Part shown: positions 8,910 through 17,270 of the stretch, one piece after another | How the letters are laid out: the number at the start of each line of letters is the position of its first letter | Numbering within the stretch: the stretch's first letter is position 1 | Assembly (NCBI GenBank): GCA_030425485.1 | Contig: JAUIAM010000005.1 | Location: forward strand, 62,001-126,000 | Origin: Verrucomicrobiia bacterium | GTDB taxonomy: Bacteria > Verrucomicrobiota > Verrucomicrobiia > Opitutales > Cerasicoccaceae | DNA: 64,000 bases | Direction: 5' to 3' | Program-made: the position numbers and the translations under genes | Notes under the pieces: generated by a model | Databases searched by the model: none | What the model saw: the letters and a program-made list of their open reading frames with translations, nothing else | What the model was told of the DNA's origin: nothing

Positions 8910-10130
8910 ATGAATTTCTCCCAAACACCTCCGCCCAAGGTCGTCGTGACCGGTATGGGGGCGGTCAGTGCCTTTGGTGTCGGCCTGCAAGCGCTGATCG
9001 ACGGCCTCCAACGCGGCGAGAGCGCAGTAAAGGACATTACGCTCTTTGACACCAGCGGATGTCTTTCCCACCGAGCAGCTCAGCTAGCCGAAATCGAGCA
9101 CGGCCCCATCGCACGCTCGGCCAAGATGGCGCTGCTGGCCATTGACGAAGCCATGACCGGAGCGGACCTGAAGCATCTTGAAGACGGCCTGGGAGCAAAT
9201 CGGGCCGCGGTCTCGCTCAGCACCACGGGCGGGAGCATGCATTTTTTTGAGAATTATATCCGGGAAAAAATCCAGGGACAGCCCCTGATCGGCAAGGAGG
9301 TGGCCCACTACCACCCGCAGCGGCAAACGCACGACATCCTGAGCTACCTGAACTATCAGGGGCCCTCCTCTCTCGTGGCAAACGCCTGCGCCAGTGGCGG
9401 CAACGCCATCGGGCACGGGCGAGACCTCATCCTGGCCGGACTGGCAGACCGCGTGCTCGTGGGCGCGTTCGAGGAATTGTCCGAGTTGATTTTTGTGGGC
9501 TTTGACCGCCTGCAATCCGTCACCCAAACAAGCTGCCGCTCGTTCGACAAAGAGCGGGACGGGCTCATTCTGGGCGAAGGCGCTGCCTTTCTCGTGTTGG
9601 AGTCGGAGTCCCTCGCCCGCCAGCGTGGAGCAAGCGTGATCGCCGAGATCTGCGGCTACGGACACACCACCGACACGCACCACGTGACTCAGCCTCACCC
9701 GCAGGGAACGGCCCTCGTCGGGGCCATTACCACGGCCACCCGGCAGAGTGAATCGCTCGGCTACCGCCCGTCTGAAATCGGCTATGTCAATGCCCACGGC
9801 ACGGCGACGCCGGCCAACGACCAGATCGAAGCCAGTGTCTTGGACACCTTCCTAAAGACCGTCCACTCGAACGCATCCGTGTCCTCCACCAAGCCCGCCA
9901 TCGGGCACACTCTCGGGGCGGCCGGAGCCATCGAGGCGTGCATTTGCCTGGCAACGATGCAGGGGCGTTGCCTGCCACCGCAGATCAATACCACGCAGCC
10001 GATTGAGGTCATCGCCGAACGCCTTGTCGCCGTCGGGACTACACCCAAGCCCCTGCAACAAGTGCTGAATGTTAACCTGGGGTTTGGCGGGTCAAACTGC
10101 GCCCTGCTCTTTCGTCGCTATGAAGGTTGA
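8910..10130 (+). CDS. Beta-ketoacyl-ACP synthase, catalytically complete (APE KS type)
   Basis: This FabF-like condensing enzyme of 406 residues starts VVVTGMGAVSAFG and carries the full Cys-His-His set: Cys160 in NACASGG, His296 in NAHGTATPAND and His333 in KPAIGHTLGAAGA, with the closing LGFGGSNCALL loop. It should catalyse decarboxylative condensation of malonyl-ACP with the growing chain. It is followed, with an 11-base overlap, by a degenerate ketosynthase. This pairing matches the KS/KS-like heterodimer of aryl polyene systems (ApeO with ApeC in Escherichia coli). FabF of primary metabolism would not normally be embedded in such a cluster. Confidence 0.9.
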   Translation: MNFSQTPPPKVVVTGMGAVSAFGVGLQALIDGLQRGESAVKDITLFDTSGCLSHRAAQLAEIEHGPIARSAKMALLAIDEAMTGADLKHLEDGLGANRAAVSLSTTGGSMHFFENYIREKIQGQPLIGKEVAHYHPQRQTHDILSYLNYQGPSSLVANACASGGNAIGHGRDLILAGLADRVLVGAFEELSELIFVGFDRLQSVTQTSCRSFDKERDGLILGEGAAFLVLESESLARQRGASVIAEICGYGHTTDTHHVTQPHPQGTALVGAITTATRQSESLGYRPSEIGYVNAHGTATPANDQIEASVLDTFLKTVHSNASVSSTKPAIGHTLGAAGAIEACICLATMQGRCLPPQINTTQPIEVIAERLVAVGTTPKPLQQVLNVNLGFGGSNCALLFRRYEG

Positions 10131-11127
10131 TACCCAGATGGAAATCCTGGCGGCTGGCGCCGTCTCTCCCGGTGGCCTTGGCCCGGAGCCGCTGTGTACG
10201 GATCAGCCCTGGCCCGTCGAGGAGGTAGCCTTTCCCTACACAGAAGGACAGAGCATGACTTGCGCCCGCATCGGGGCAGAGGTCCCCATGCCGCGCCACC
10301 GCCGCCTGCGGCGCACCGGACGCATCTCCCGCTACATGGTAGCCGCGACCGAAAACGCCATTGAACGACTCGGCGCACCGCTGAATACCCAGCGCATGGG
10401 TATGGTTTGCGCACTCTCGCTGGGGGGCATCGAGTATTGCCACCGTTTTTTCCAGCAGGTCGTCAAAGAAGGACAGCACTACGCCAGCCCGATCCTTTTT
10501 CCCGACACGGTTTTTAACTCTCCCGCCAGCCATCTGGCCGCGTGTCTGGAGTTCGACGGGCCCTCGTACAGCTTGATCGGCGACGAAAGCGCCTGGGTAC
10601 AGGCCATGCTCACGGCCCACACCTGGCTCAGTATTGGCACCGTGGACCAGGTGCTCCTCGTTGCCGCCACCGAGCTTGAGCCCCTGATTTTTGAAGGCCT
10701 CACCACGATGGGTTGGTGGCGACACGCCAAGCCGAAATTCCGCCCAACAGAGGGCGCCGTCGCGATGGTGCTCCAGCGTGGGAACGGCACTGGGACACAC
10801 ATTGAGACGCTCCAGCTCGGCTTCGACTACGGCTCGCCCCAGGCCCTGCGCAAGCTCCTGCCCAGCATCCGCGCGGAACTGCCAGACGATGCCCGCTACC
10901 TGCAAACGGCCCGAGATTGCTGGACACAATCCTTTGAGCAAAAATGCCTGGCTGAACTTCCACGTCATGGAGCCAGTGGACTTCCCTCGCTCAGCGGGGC
11001 GTGGTCGGCCTCCAGTGCCTGGCACACCCTGCGTTTGCTCGAAACGATGGAGTCCGGCCAGAGCTATTTTCAACCGGTTTGGGGCACGCTAAGCTCCTAT
11101 GCCGGGCTCTCCCTGCGCAAAGATTAA
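10120..11127 (+). CDS. Degenerate ketosynthase / chain-length-factor-like partner
   Basis: The 335-residue protein has a ketosynthase-like N-terminal half (PRHRRLRRTGRISRYM, then ALSLGG), but the active-site region reads LIGDESAW with no cysteine. The NAHGT and GHTLGAAGA histidine motifs are absent and the second half is shortened. It should therefore be a non-catalytic subunit of the preceding enzyme, as ApeC or type II chain-length factors are. The ATG at 10120 overlaps the KS gene by 11 bases; an ATG at 10138 is also possible. Its TAA shares three bases with the TAA of the converging ligase gene. Confidence 0.82.
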   Translation: MKVDTQMEILAAGAVSPGGLGPEPLCTDQPWPVEEVAFPYTEGQSMTCARIGAEVPMPRHRRLRRTGRISRYMVAATENAIERLGAPLNTQRMGMVCALSLGGIEYCHRFFQQVVKEGQHYASPILFPDTVFNSPASHLAACLEFDGPSYSLIGDESAWVQAMLTAHTWLSIGTVDQVLLVAATELEPLIFEGLTTMGWWRHAKPKFRPTEGAVAMVLQRGNGTGTHIETLQLGFDYGSPQALRKLLPSIRAELPDDARYLQTARDCWTQSFEQKCLAELPRHGASGLPSLSGAWSASSAWHTLRLLETMESGQSYFQPVWGTLSSYAGLSLRKD

Positions 11128-12455
11128 GCAAGGTCAAAGGCCTGTAAGACCGCCTCGCGGGTGACTTTTCCGCGGGCATCACGGGGAAGCGCGGCGCAGA
11201 GGTTGAGGTGGCGCGGCACCTGCCATGCAGGCACATGCGCGCTGAGATACGCCAGCACAGACGCGCGGTCAAGCGCTGTAGCCACCGCGGCACACAAGCG
11301 CGGGCGCGACTCGTCTCCCAGCAGGTAAACAAAAGCATCGTCAATGTCCGGATGTTGACACAGGAGTGACTCCAGCTCATCGGGTTTGAGCTTCTTGCCA
11401 TTCAGGTTGAGCAAGCGGTCCAGGCGTCCGCGCAGACACAGGCCCGCGTCGGTCAGCTCTCCCCGGTCCGGCAGCACCCACCGCTGCCCGGGCTTGGCCA
11501 CTGCGGGGCTGCTCACGGTGATCTTCCCGTCCGGCCCAATCTCGACATCAACGCCCTCAAGCGGAGTGCCCACGGCTCGCCCGGTCAGGCTCAACGCACC
11601 ATCGCGGTCGTAGCATATGCCCCCCGTTTCAGACGAACCATAGAAGTTGTGGATACGTCGCCCAAAACGTTGCTCAAAGGCCTGCGCGACCTCTGGCGAG
11701 AGCGGCGCACCGGCTGATATGCAAAGCCTGAGGGCATCCGGCAGCGCATCGACGGCCTTGGTCAGCAGACGAAAAATACCGGGTACGCTGGGCAAAACTG
11801 TAACGCCATGCTGCTCAATCCATACGGGTACTTGCCCGAGAAGGAAGCTGTCGGCATAGACGACTGCACTCCCCTGCAAGAGCAGCGGCAGCACAAGATT
11901 CCCCAAACCATAGGAAAAGCCAAAGGGGATGAGCGCGAGGTTACGGTCGCTGGGCCGTATGCCCATCGTCGCGATGATCTGCCGGCCGTCCGCGATCAAA
12001 TGACTGTCTCGGCAAGGAACGAGCTTCGGCGCCTGCGTCGAGCCAGAAGTCACCTTGCCCACGGCCCAGCCTGTGCCGAGCGAATCCTGCGGGTCGATTT
12101 TTTCCGCCCCATCCTCCGTCACCAACAGCCCCGCACCGAGGCGCGCCGCAGTCGAAGCCGCGTGCTCGCGGTTGGCCGGATCGAGCGGGATAAAAGGCCG
12201 CGGCTCTCGCGCGCAGGCCAGCAACCAGGCCAACCACAACGGGCCATTGGGCAGAGTACAGGCAACCGCCCCCTGACCGGGCTGTGCGGCAAGGGTCAAA
12301 GCCACCTGATCGATGATTTCGCTGATCTCTGCGTGATTGTGGGCGAGGCCATCTTCGGCCCGGATGAGCAGCGGCTGCCCCGCATCGCCTAGCGATGGCA
12401 GGCGCTCCCACAGGCTCCACAGGGTGTGGGTTTCGTGCACGGGGGCCTCACTCAT
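11124..12455 (-). CDS. AMP-dependent acyl/aryl-ACP ligase (ANL superfamily)
   Basis: This 443-residue adenylating enzyme shows the ANL core motifs in order: TSGSTQAPKLV (phosphate-binding loop), NFYGSSETGG, DRGEL followed by GRLDRLLNLNGKK (hinge region), and a C-terminal RGKVTRE containing the likely adenylation lysine. In aryl polyene loci the equivalent (ApeH) activates an aromatic acid and loads it on an ACP. Here it is the last gene of the ACP-led operon and overlaps the LolA-like gene by eight bases. I chose the MSEAPVHE start because family similarity begins just after it. Starter specificity cannot be read from sequence. Confidence 0.85.
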   Translation of the reverse strand: MSEAPVHETHTLWSLWERLPSLGDAGQPLLIRAEDGLAHNHAEISEIIDQVALTLAAQPGQGAVACTLPNGPLWLAWLLACAREPRPFIPLDPANREHAASTAARLGAGLLVTEDGAEKIDPQDSLGTGWAVGKVTSGSTQAPKLVPCRDSHLIADGRQIIATMGIRPSDRNLALIPFGFSYGLGNLVLPLLLQGSAVVYADSFLLGQVPVWIEQHGVTVLPSVPGIFRLLTKAVDALPDALRLCISAGAPLSPEVAQAFEQRFGRRIHNFYGSSETGGICYDRDGALSLTGRAVGTPLEGVDVEIGPDGKITVSSPAVAKPGQRWVLPDRGELTDAGLCLRGRLDRLLNLNGKKLKPDELESLLCQHPDIDDAFVYLLGDESRPRLCAAVATALDRASVLAYLSAHVPAWQVPRHLNLCAALPRDARGKVTREAVLQAFDLA

Positions 12456-13116
12456 GGCGCTGGCGAAAAGGCTCCAAATAGGCCGCATCCGGCACAACGG
12501 ATTTATCGTAGGCGCGAAACTCAAAACGCATGCCATAGCCTTGCGGGAAAGTCAGCGCAACGTGGCGCACATCGAGGCTATCCGTGGCCAGTTCCACTTC
12601 GATCATGGTGGGCAGGTGCGGGTCTTCGCCGGGCTCAAGCGTCAGCACGACACGGTAGGCATCGGGCAGCCCGTAGATACGCTCGTCGTAGCCACCCGGC
12701 AGTTGATCGATGCGGCCGTTGAACAACTCGCGCAGCATGGTTTCCATCGCGGGTTGATCGGGATCGAGCGAGGAGACTTCGACCTCGTCCTCACCGGGGA
12801 TCAATTGCGTGAGGCGGGTGCGCTCGATCAAGACAAAGGCCTCGCCCTCGTAGTCGATCAGGAGGGTATCGGGAGCCAGGTAGGCGACTTCCGCCTCGGA
12901 GACGACGGGCTGGTCTCGCGACGGGCTAATAACCGCCTGCCGCATCTGGCAGGTCAGCCCTTCGATGGCGGCCCGATTCTGCCGGAACGCAGCTTTTAAC
13001 GCTGTAACCTCACGCGCGTCGAGAGCCGTGTCTTCGCGCAGTTCGCTGGCATGAAGCACGGCACTGATCCAACATAGAGTAAGGAGTAATAAAAAAACTG
13101 GCAGTCGGTGGTTCAT
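12448..13116 (-). CDS. LolA-like outer-membrane lipoprotein/lipid carrier of the polyene locus
   Basis: The 222-residue protein starts MNHRLPVFLLLLTLCWISAV, a signal peptide ending near HASEL. What follows is a mostly beta sequence of the size expected for the LolA/LolB fold. LolA-like proteins next to MMPL exporters are standard parts of aryl polyene clusters, where they are thought to carry the lipid across the periplasm. The start is coupled to the exporter stop in an ATGA, so the longer in-frame version, which reads through the exporter gene, is not used. No lipobox is visible, which suits a soluble periplasmic carrier. Confidence 0.78.
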   Translation of the reverse strand: MNHRLPVFLLLLTLCWISAVLHASELREDTALDAREVTALKAAFRQNRAAIEGLTCQMRQAVISPSRDQPVVSEAEVAYLAPDTLLIDYEGEAFVLIERTRLTQLIPGEDEVEVSSLDPDQPAMETMLRELFNGRIDQLPGGYDERIYGLPDAYRVVLTLEPGEDPHLPTMIEVELATDSLDVRHVALTFPQGYGMRFEFRAYDKSVVPDAAYLEPFRQRHE

Positions 13117-15176
13117 GCGGATGGGGTCGATTTTTGGCGGGCACGCTGGTAAAGCAAGCCCGCTCCTGCGGTGAAACAACTGGCCGTAAAGAAGGCGGCA
13201 AAGATACCCGAAGCCAGGGTGAGACCAAAGTTTTGCAAAAGCGGAAATGAACTGAAGCCCAACGCGCCGAAGGCGATGATCGAAGTCGCTGCGGCCAGAC
13301 TGAGCGGTGGCAGTACCCAGGCCAGCGCCCCCTCCTCGGTCTGCCCCATGCATACGGGCAAAGCCACGTGGATCGCGTAGTCGAGCGCCAACCCGAAGAG
13401 AAGCGGCAGGGCCAGCACGGCAAACAGCGTGATGCCACCCCCGAGCCAACTGGCCAGCGCCGCCGTGATAGGCGCACCCACCACGAGCGTGAGCAGGATA
13501 AGCCCCGTCACGGCCACCGAGCGCGAAGCGATGAGCAAGGCGAGCGTGACCGCGCCAAGTGTCAGGCACGCGATCTGCACCAGTTCATGCGTGGCCGCAG
13601 CGGAGAGCTCAACGGGCAGTTTTTCCCACGCCTCGGCGATACTGAAGCGGTCGTAATCCAGGCCCGTTGCATGCCAGGTATCGAGTTCGCGCAAAAGCAT
13701 AACCGAGCTCAGGCTGTCCGGACGTGTAAAGCCATTCTCGCGCAGCAGCTCGAGCGCGCGCACAGTCAACGCGGGGTCCCATGACTGGCGATTCTCGGCC
13801 CGGATCGGGTCGGAAAGTTTTGCCCGCAGCATCGACTCACTTTGCCCGGCCCGAAACTGCTCCGCAAACCATTGGTCCACCTGAGCCGCCTCCAGCTCAC
13901 GCGGGATTAAGTGCTCCGGGCTGAAGTCAAACACCGTACGCCCGAGCAGGCTGAGCCCAAGCCCGCCGGCAATCAGCAAAGCTCCGCCCATGAACAGCGC
14001 GGGCTTACGTGAGAGGGCATTGACCAGTCTCGGGCTACGACCGCCGCGCAATGTTTTTTTGCCAAAGCTCCACCACTCAGGCGGGAGCAGGATAAACAGG
14101 ACGGCTGCTGCGGCCAAGCCCGCCCCGACCAGCACACTGAGTTGACGGATGCCGGGAAAGGCGGAGAGCTGCAGGGTCAGCACCGCGGCAATCGTCGTCA
14201 CCGCGCTCATGGCAATACTTCGCCGTATGCTGCGGCGTTCGTGCGCGGGGCAGTTTCCCACTGCGGCGTGATAACTGAGCAGCCCGAAGTCGATCCCCAC
14301 GCCCAGGATGACACAGCCAAAACTGATCGAGATAATGCTCAATGAGTTGTAGCAGAGCAGGCCGACCAGCAAAGCCACCGCTACGGCAATGAGTTGCACG
14401 ATAAAGATAACCAGCATCCCGCTGAGGCTGCGATAAGCCAACAGAAACAGCGCACTCACGGCCAGGAGCACAAAGCCGCTGCTCAGCACGAGGTCTTGCT
14501 TGAGCACCGTCGCGATCTGATAGTGGTAGGCCGTGCGTCCGCCCATGAGCCAACCGGATTCGCCCCGCAGGCTCTCGATGGCCTGCCCTGTGGCAAGGAT
14601 GTCGCTATCGGTACGGGTCTCGGGCTTGAGCTGCACGCGCACATAGGCCGCACCGGGCATGCTCCGGCCACCACCGGTTTCGCGCAGAAGAAAGTCACGC
14701 ATCCCGAGGGGGTCGTCCATGACCAGTGCGCTTGATCCGCTCCACATGGGGCCACGCATCTTGCGCAGGTTATCGTCCAGCGTTGCCTGTAGCGAGTCGG
14801 GCTGAAAACGCTCAACCATTTCGGCAAAAATCTCCGGCGACAGACGCTTGAGGATGGCCGCTCCGAGGAGGTGCTTTGGCACGGGCGGGTCCGTCGTGAC
14901 TTCCACCGCCGCCACGGTATCAAGCGCGCGCACCTGCGCCGCCAGTTCAGCGATGGGCAACTGCACTACCTCGCCCGGTTGAGTGCTAACCAGGAAAAAA
15001 TCCCAGTCCTCCTCCGCGCCCTCGGACGTGGCTGTCTTGAGATGGCGCACGGACTCAAGCTCTTCGGGGAAAATGGTCAGGATGTCCGTCTCGAACGTCG
15101 CCCCCCGCAACAGCAGAAGTACGAGCGCCACCGATAGGACGCTGAGCGAGAGTACGATGGCCAGCCTGCGTGTCAT
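13113..15176 (-). CDS. MMPL/RND-family lipid exporter
   Basis: This 687-residue inner-membrane protein has the two-fold MMPL layout: an N-terminal span (MTRRLAIVLSLSVLSVALVL), a large periplasmic domain, five clustered spans at about 220-400, then a second span, loop and C-terminal span cluster. It belongs with SSD/RND-type lipid exporters such as those in aryl polyene clusters. Genes for the ACP and flavoenzyme lie upstream and the LolA-like carrier follows with a four-base overlap. I start at the ATG 31 bases after the flavoenzyme stop, where the first span begins. Confidence 0.85.
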   Translation of the reverse strand: MTRRLAIVLSLSVLSVALVLLLLRGATFETDILTIFPEELESVRHLKTATSEGAEEDWDFFLVSTQPGEVVQLPIAELAAQVRALDTVAAVEVTTDPPVPKHLLGAAILKRLSPEIFAEMVERFQPDSLQATLDDNLRKMRGPMWSGSSALVMDDPLGMRDFLLRETGGGRSMPGAAYVRVQLKPETRTDSDILATGQAIESLRGESGWLMGGRTAYHYQIATVLKQDLVLSSGFVLLAVSALFLLAYRSLSGMLVIFIVQLIAVAVALLVGLLCYNSLSIISISFGCVILGVGIDFGLLSYHAAVGNCPAHERRSIRRSIAMSAVTTIAAVLTLQLSAFPGIRQLSVLVGAGLAAAAVLFILLPPEWWSFGKKTLRGGRSPRLVNALSRKPALFMGGALLIAGGLGLSLLGRTVFDFSPEHLIPRELEAAQVDQWFAEQFRAGQSESMLRAKLSDPIRAENRQSWDPALTVRALELLRENGFTRPDSLSSVMLLRELDTWHATGLDYDRFSIAEAWEKLPVELSAAATHELVQIACLTLGAVTLALLIASRSVAVTGLILLTLVVGAPITAALASWLGGGITLFAVLALPLLFGLALDYAIHVALPVCMGQTEEGALAWVLPPLSLAAATSIIAFGALGFSSFPLLQNFGLTLASGIFAAFFTASCFTAGAGLLYQRARQKSTPSA

Positions 15177-15207
15177 GAAATTTTGGATACAACCGGGATT
15201 TTGACCA

Positions 15208-16479
15208 TTATTGCAGCGGGATGCGGGGTGCGACTTTAGTGTATCGCTGGAGCCAGGTCGCGAGGTAAAAGCCCTGGATGCGCATGCGGTCCGGGAAGGT
15301 CGGGTCGAGCTTGCCCGCCAGCAGACGCCCCATGGCGGCAAAAATTTTGGGCGCGGAGTGCGGATTCATAAAGACCTCGAACCCACGCTGATCGTAGAAG
15401 GCTTTAATCATGGGCAACAGGGTATCCGCATCGCGAAAAATACTCTGCTGATAGGTCCGCTGCTCGGATGGCGTAAGCGGTGCCGTGAAGGCTTTCTTAC
15501 CGTTGAGCAAGTCTGCCGCCAGGGCTGCGCTTTTGAAAGCCAGCATCACGCCAGAGGAAAAGATGGGGTCAATGAAGTTGGCCGCGTCCCCCACGATAAA
15601 ATGACGCCGACCCGCTACGGTCTTGTAGCGCGTGGTGTAGTCGGACACCTTGCGCAACTCCCCGACCTGCTCTGCCCGTTTCATGCGAAAGCGTATCTCG
15701 GGCAGTTCGATCAGCGCCTGCGCGAAGAGCTCCTCCATGCTGGAGGCATTGGCTTTGGCCTCAGAAAGATGGCGCACCATGCCGACCGAGGTCAGCTCGT
15801 CGGAGATGGGGATAAACCAGAACCAGCCATGGTCAAAGCGCACGATGCCAACGTGGCCAGACTCCCGGCCCTCACTACGGTAGACCCCCTTAAAATAACC
15901 GAAGCAAACGATCTTGGGCGAAACGCCAAGCTCGACGCGGGGAAGCTTGAGTGCCTTTCCGACGAAGTGCCCCAGCCCGCTGGCATCGATGAGCCACGGG
16001 GCCGTCACCCGGTGCGTGGTCTCGCCCTCGGTAATCTCGACTTCCACATGGTCCTCGTGTTCGCGAAACGTTTTGGCCGATGCCCCGGTGACGACCGTTG
16101 CTCCGCGGGAACGTGCGTTCTCCAGCAGCAGGTCATCGAAGCGGGAGCGCTCGACGTTGAAAGCCGGCCCGGGTTGCTCCGCTTCGGGGAAGAACTCGGC
16201 GAAGTTCACCCGCACCATGCCTACGGAGCTGCTGGGCATAAAGTCCACTCCGAATTTTCGCACGAAGCCCTCGGCCTCAAGCCTGTCGTAGATACCCAGG
16301 CGGCGCAGTACGGCATTACCACAGGGCAGGAGCGACTCGCCTATATGAAAGCGCGGGAAGTGCTCGCGATCAATGACGAGGACTTTTCGACCAACATCCG
16401 CCAGCAGCGCCGCAGCCGTACTGCCCCCAGGGCCACCGCCGACGACGACTGCGTCCCACTTGCGATCACCTAGCTTCAT
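15208..16479 (-). CDS. Flavin-dependent halogenase-like oxidoreductase
   Basis: The 423-residue enzyme has an FAD-binding GGGPGGSTAA near the start, FPRFHIGESLLP, a GWFWFIP segment matching the WxWxIP signature of tryptophan-halogenase-type enzymes, and GDAANFIDPIFSSGV for the second flavin contact. Related proteins chlorinate or brominate carrier-bound aromatic or acyl substrates (CmlS-type), but some family members are reductases or hydroxylases. Xanthomonadins are brominated aryl polyenes, so halogenation of the product here is plausible. The gene lies six bases after the ACP gene, consistent with an ACP-tethered substrate. Confidence 0.8.
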   Translation of the reverse strand: MKLGDRKWDAVVVGGGPGGSTAAALLADVGRKVLVIDREHFPRFHIGESLLPCGNAVLRRLGIYDRLEAEGFVRKFGVDFMPSSSVGMVRVNFAEFFPEAEQPGPAFNVERSRFDDLLLENARSRGATVVTGASAKTFREHEDHVEVEITEGETTHRVTAPWLIDASGLGHFVGKALKLPRVELGVSPKIVCFGYFKGVYRSEGRESGHVGIVRFDHGWFWFIPISDELTSVGMVRHLSEAKANASSMEELFAQALIELPEIRFRMKRAEQVGELRKVSDYTTRYKTVAGRRHFIVGDAANFIDPIFSSGVMLAFKSAALAADLLNGKKAFTAPLTPSEQRTYQQSIFRDADTLLPMIKAFYDQRGFEVFMNPHSAPKIFAAMGRLLAGKLDPTFPDRMRIQGFYLATWLQRYTKVAPRIPLQ

Positions 16480-16485
16480 AGACGG

Positions 16486-16746
16486 CTAATCGTCCAGCTT
16501 ACGCAGGAGCCATTCCTTGAGCGCACTCAGATTCTTCAGAGCGTGCGTCGCCTCTTCGGCCCCGGAAAATTTGACCCCATAGGCTTTTTCCACGCCAACG
16601 GTCATTTGCAGAACATCGAGCGAATCCAGCCCGACGCCGCGTGGGCCCAGCAGTTCGGTCTGGGGACCGATCTCATCCTCGGAGACCTCAAGCATACAGT
16701 TTTCGATAAGTATTTCTTTAAGTTTATCGATAGAAACCTCAGTCAT
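16486..16746 (-). CDS. Acyl carrier protein of the polyene locus
   Basis: This is a small acidic protein of 86 residues with the phosphopantetheine attachment site Ser42 in GVGLDSLDVLQM. It would hold the starter and the growing chain for the ketosynthase pair. It is the first gene of a tightly packed operon continuing with halogenase-like enzyme, exporter, carrier and ligase. I used the ATG of MTEVSIDKL because the longer reading adds a non-ACP stretch. A single ACP is found here, whereas E. coli-type aryl polyene loci have two. The upstream 500 bp holds two palindromic elements that could influence its promoter. Confidence 0.88.
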   Translation of the reverse strand: MTEVSIDKLKEILIENCMLEVSEDEIGPQTELLGPRGVGLDSLDVLQMTVGVEKAYGVKFSGAEEATHALKNLSALKEWLLRKLDD

Positions 16747-16791
16747 AATCGTGCAAAAATGTAGTGTAGAGTAAGGTGTGAACAAACACCC

Positions 16792-16940
16792 GGCGTTGTT
16801 TTCGAAGGAAACGATGTCGGCCTATAAGGCCCTTCACGACTTCTTTCCTTTTTCTCGGCACGTGAATCTAGATTCACAGCACCTCGAAGCCGTAAGAAGA
16901 CCGCTTTCAAACTCATTTCAGATATTGAAAACACCACCTG
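16792..16940. repeat. MITE-like hairpin element, decayed copy A
   Basis: It is centred on the perfect 16-bp palindrome GTGAATCTAGATTCAC at 16862-16877. The outer ends are diverged inverted repeats (GTTTTC near 16798 against GAAAAC near 16927). The stretch right of the palindrome matches copy B (GATTCACAGCACCTCGAAG against GATTCACACCACTTCGAAAG). No open frame of interest lies inside. The copy lies directly upstream of the ACP gene and could act as operator or transcription barrier. Confidence 0.6.
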
Positions 16941-17105
16941 ATGTTCAGCAAAAGAGTAAATTGAATCAGTATAGTTGGTTCAAGCCATTACTTTCGGCAA
17001 CAAAACGGGATAATGCTTAGCCTTCAAAGGGATACGCACCCCATGCCAACCATGGACAATCGTACGACGCCCCCTTTTACATGAATGGACTAGTCGAGGT
17101 AGTTT

Positions 17106-17270
17106 CTAGGCCGTGTCTTCAAATTCATCAAGGTCGGTAGAAAAGGGTCTTTTCGCGTCTTTTTCCGTTTCCTCAGTTCATGAATCTGGATTCACACCAC
17201 TTCGAAAGCCGAAAAAATCCTCAAAATTACCTCTTTTTCCCTCGTTTCTTAATTTGAAGACACTGCCTAG
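17106..17270. repeat. MITE-like hairpin element, copy B with 20-bp terminal inverted repeats
   Basis: The ends are CTAGGCCGTGTCTTCAAATT at 17106-17125 and its complement, with one mismatch, at 17251-17270. The exact centre holds TGAATCTGGATTCA, and the two halves are partly complementary throughout, so a long imperfect hairpin can form. CTAG at both borders could be a target duplication, as some IS5-type elements make; that assignment is uncertain. The right border supplies the TAG stop of the ABC ATPase gene. Together with copy A this accounts for most of the 520-bp gap between the ACP and ABC genes; the remaining 165 bp between the copies shows nothing recognisable. Confidence 0.68.

Noticed and set aside
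15211-16473. A 420-codon plus-strand frame opposite the halogenase-like gene
   Set aside because: The minus-strand frame has all FAD motifs; this one has none.
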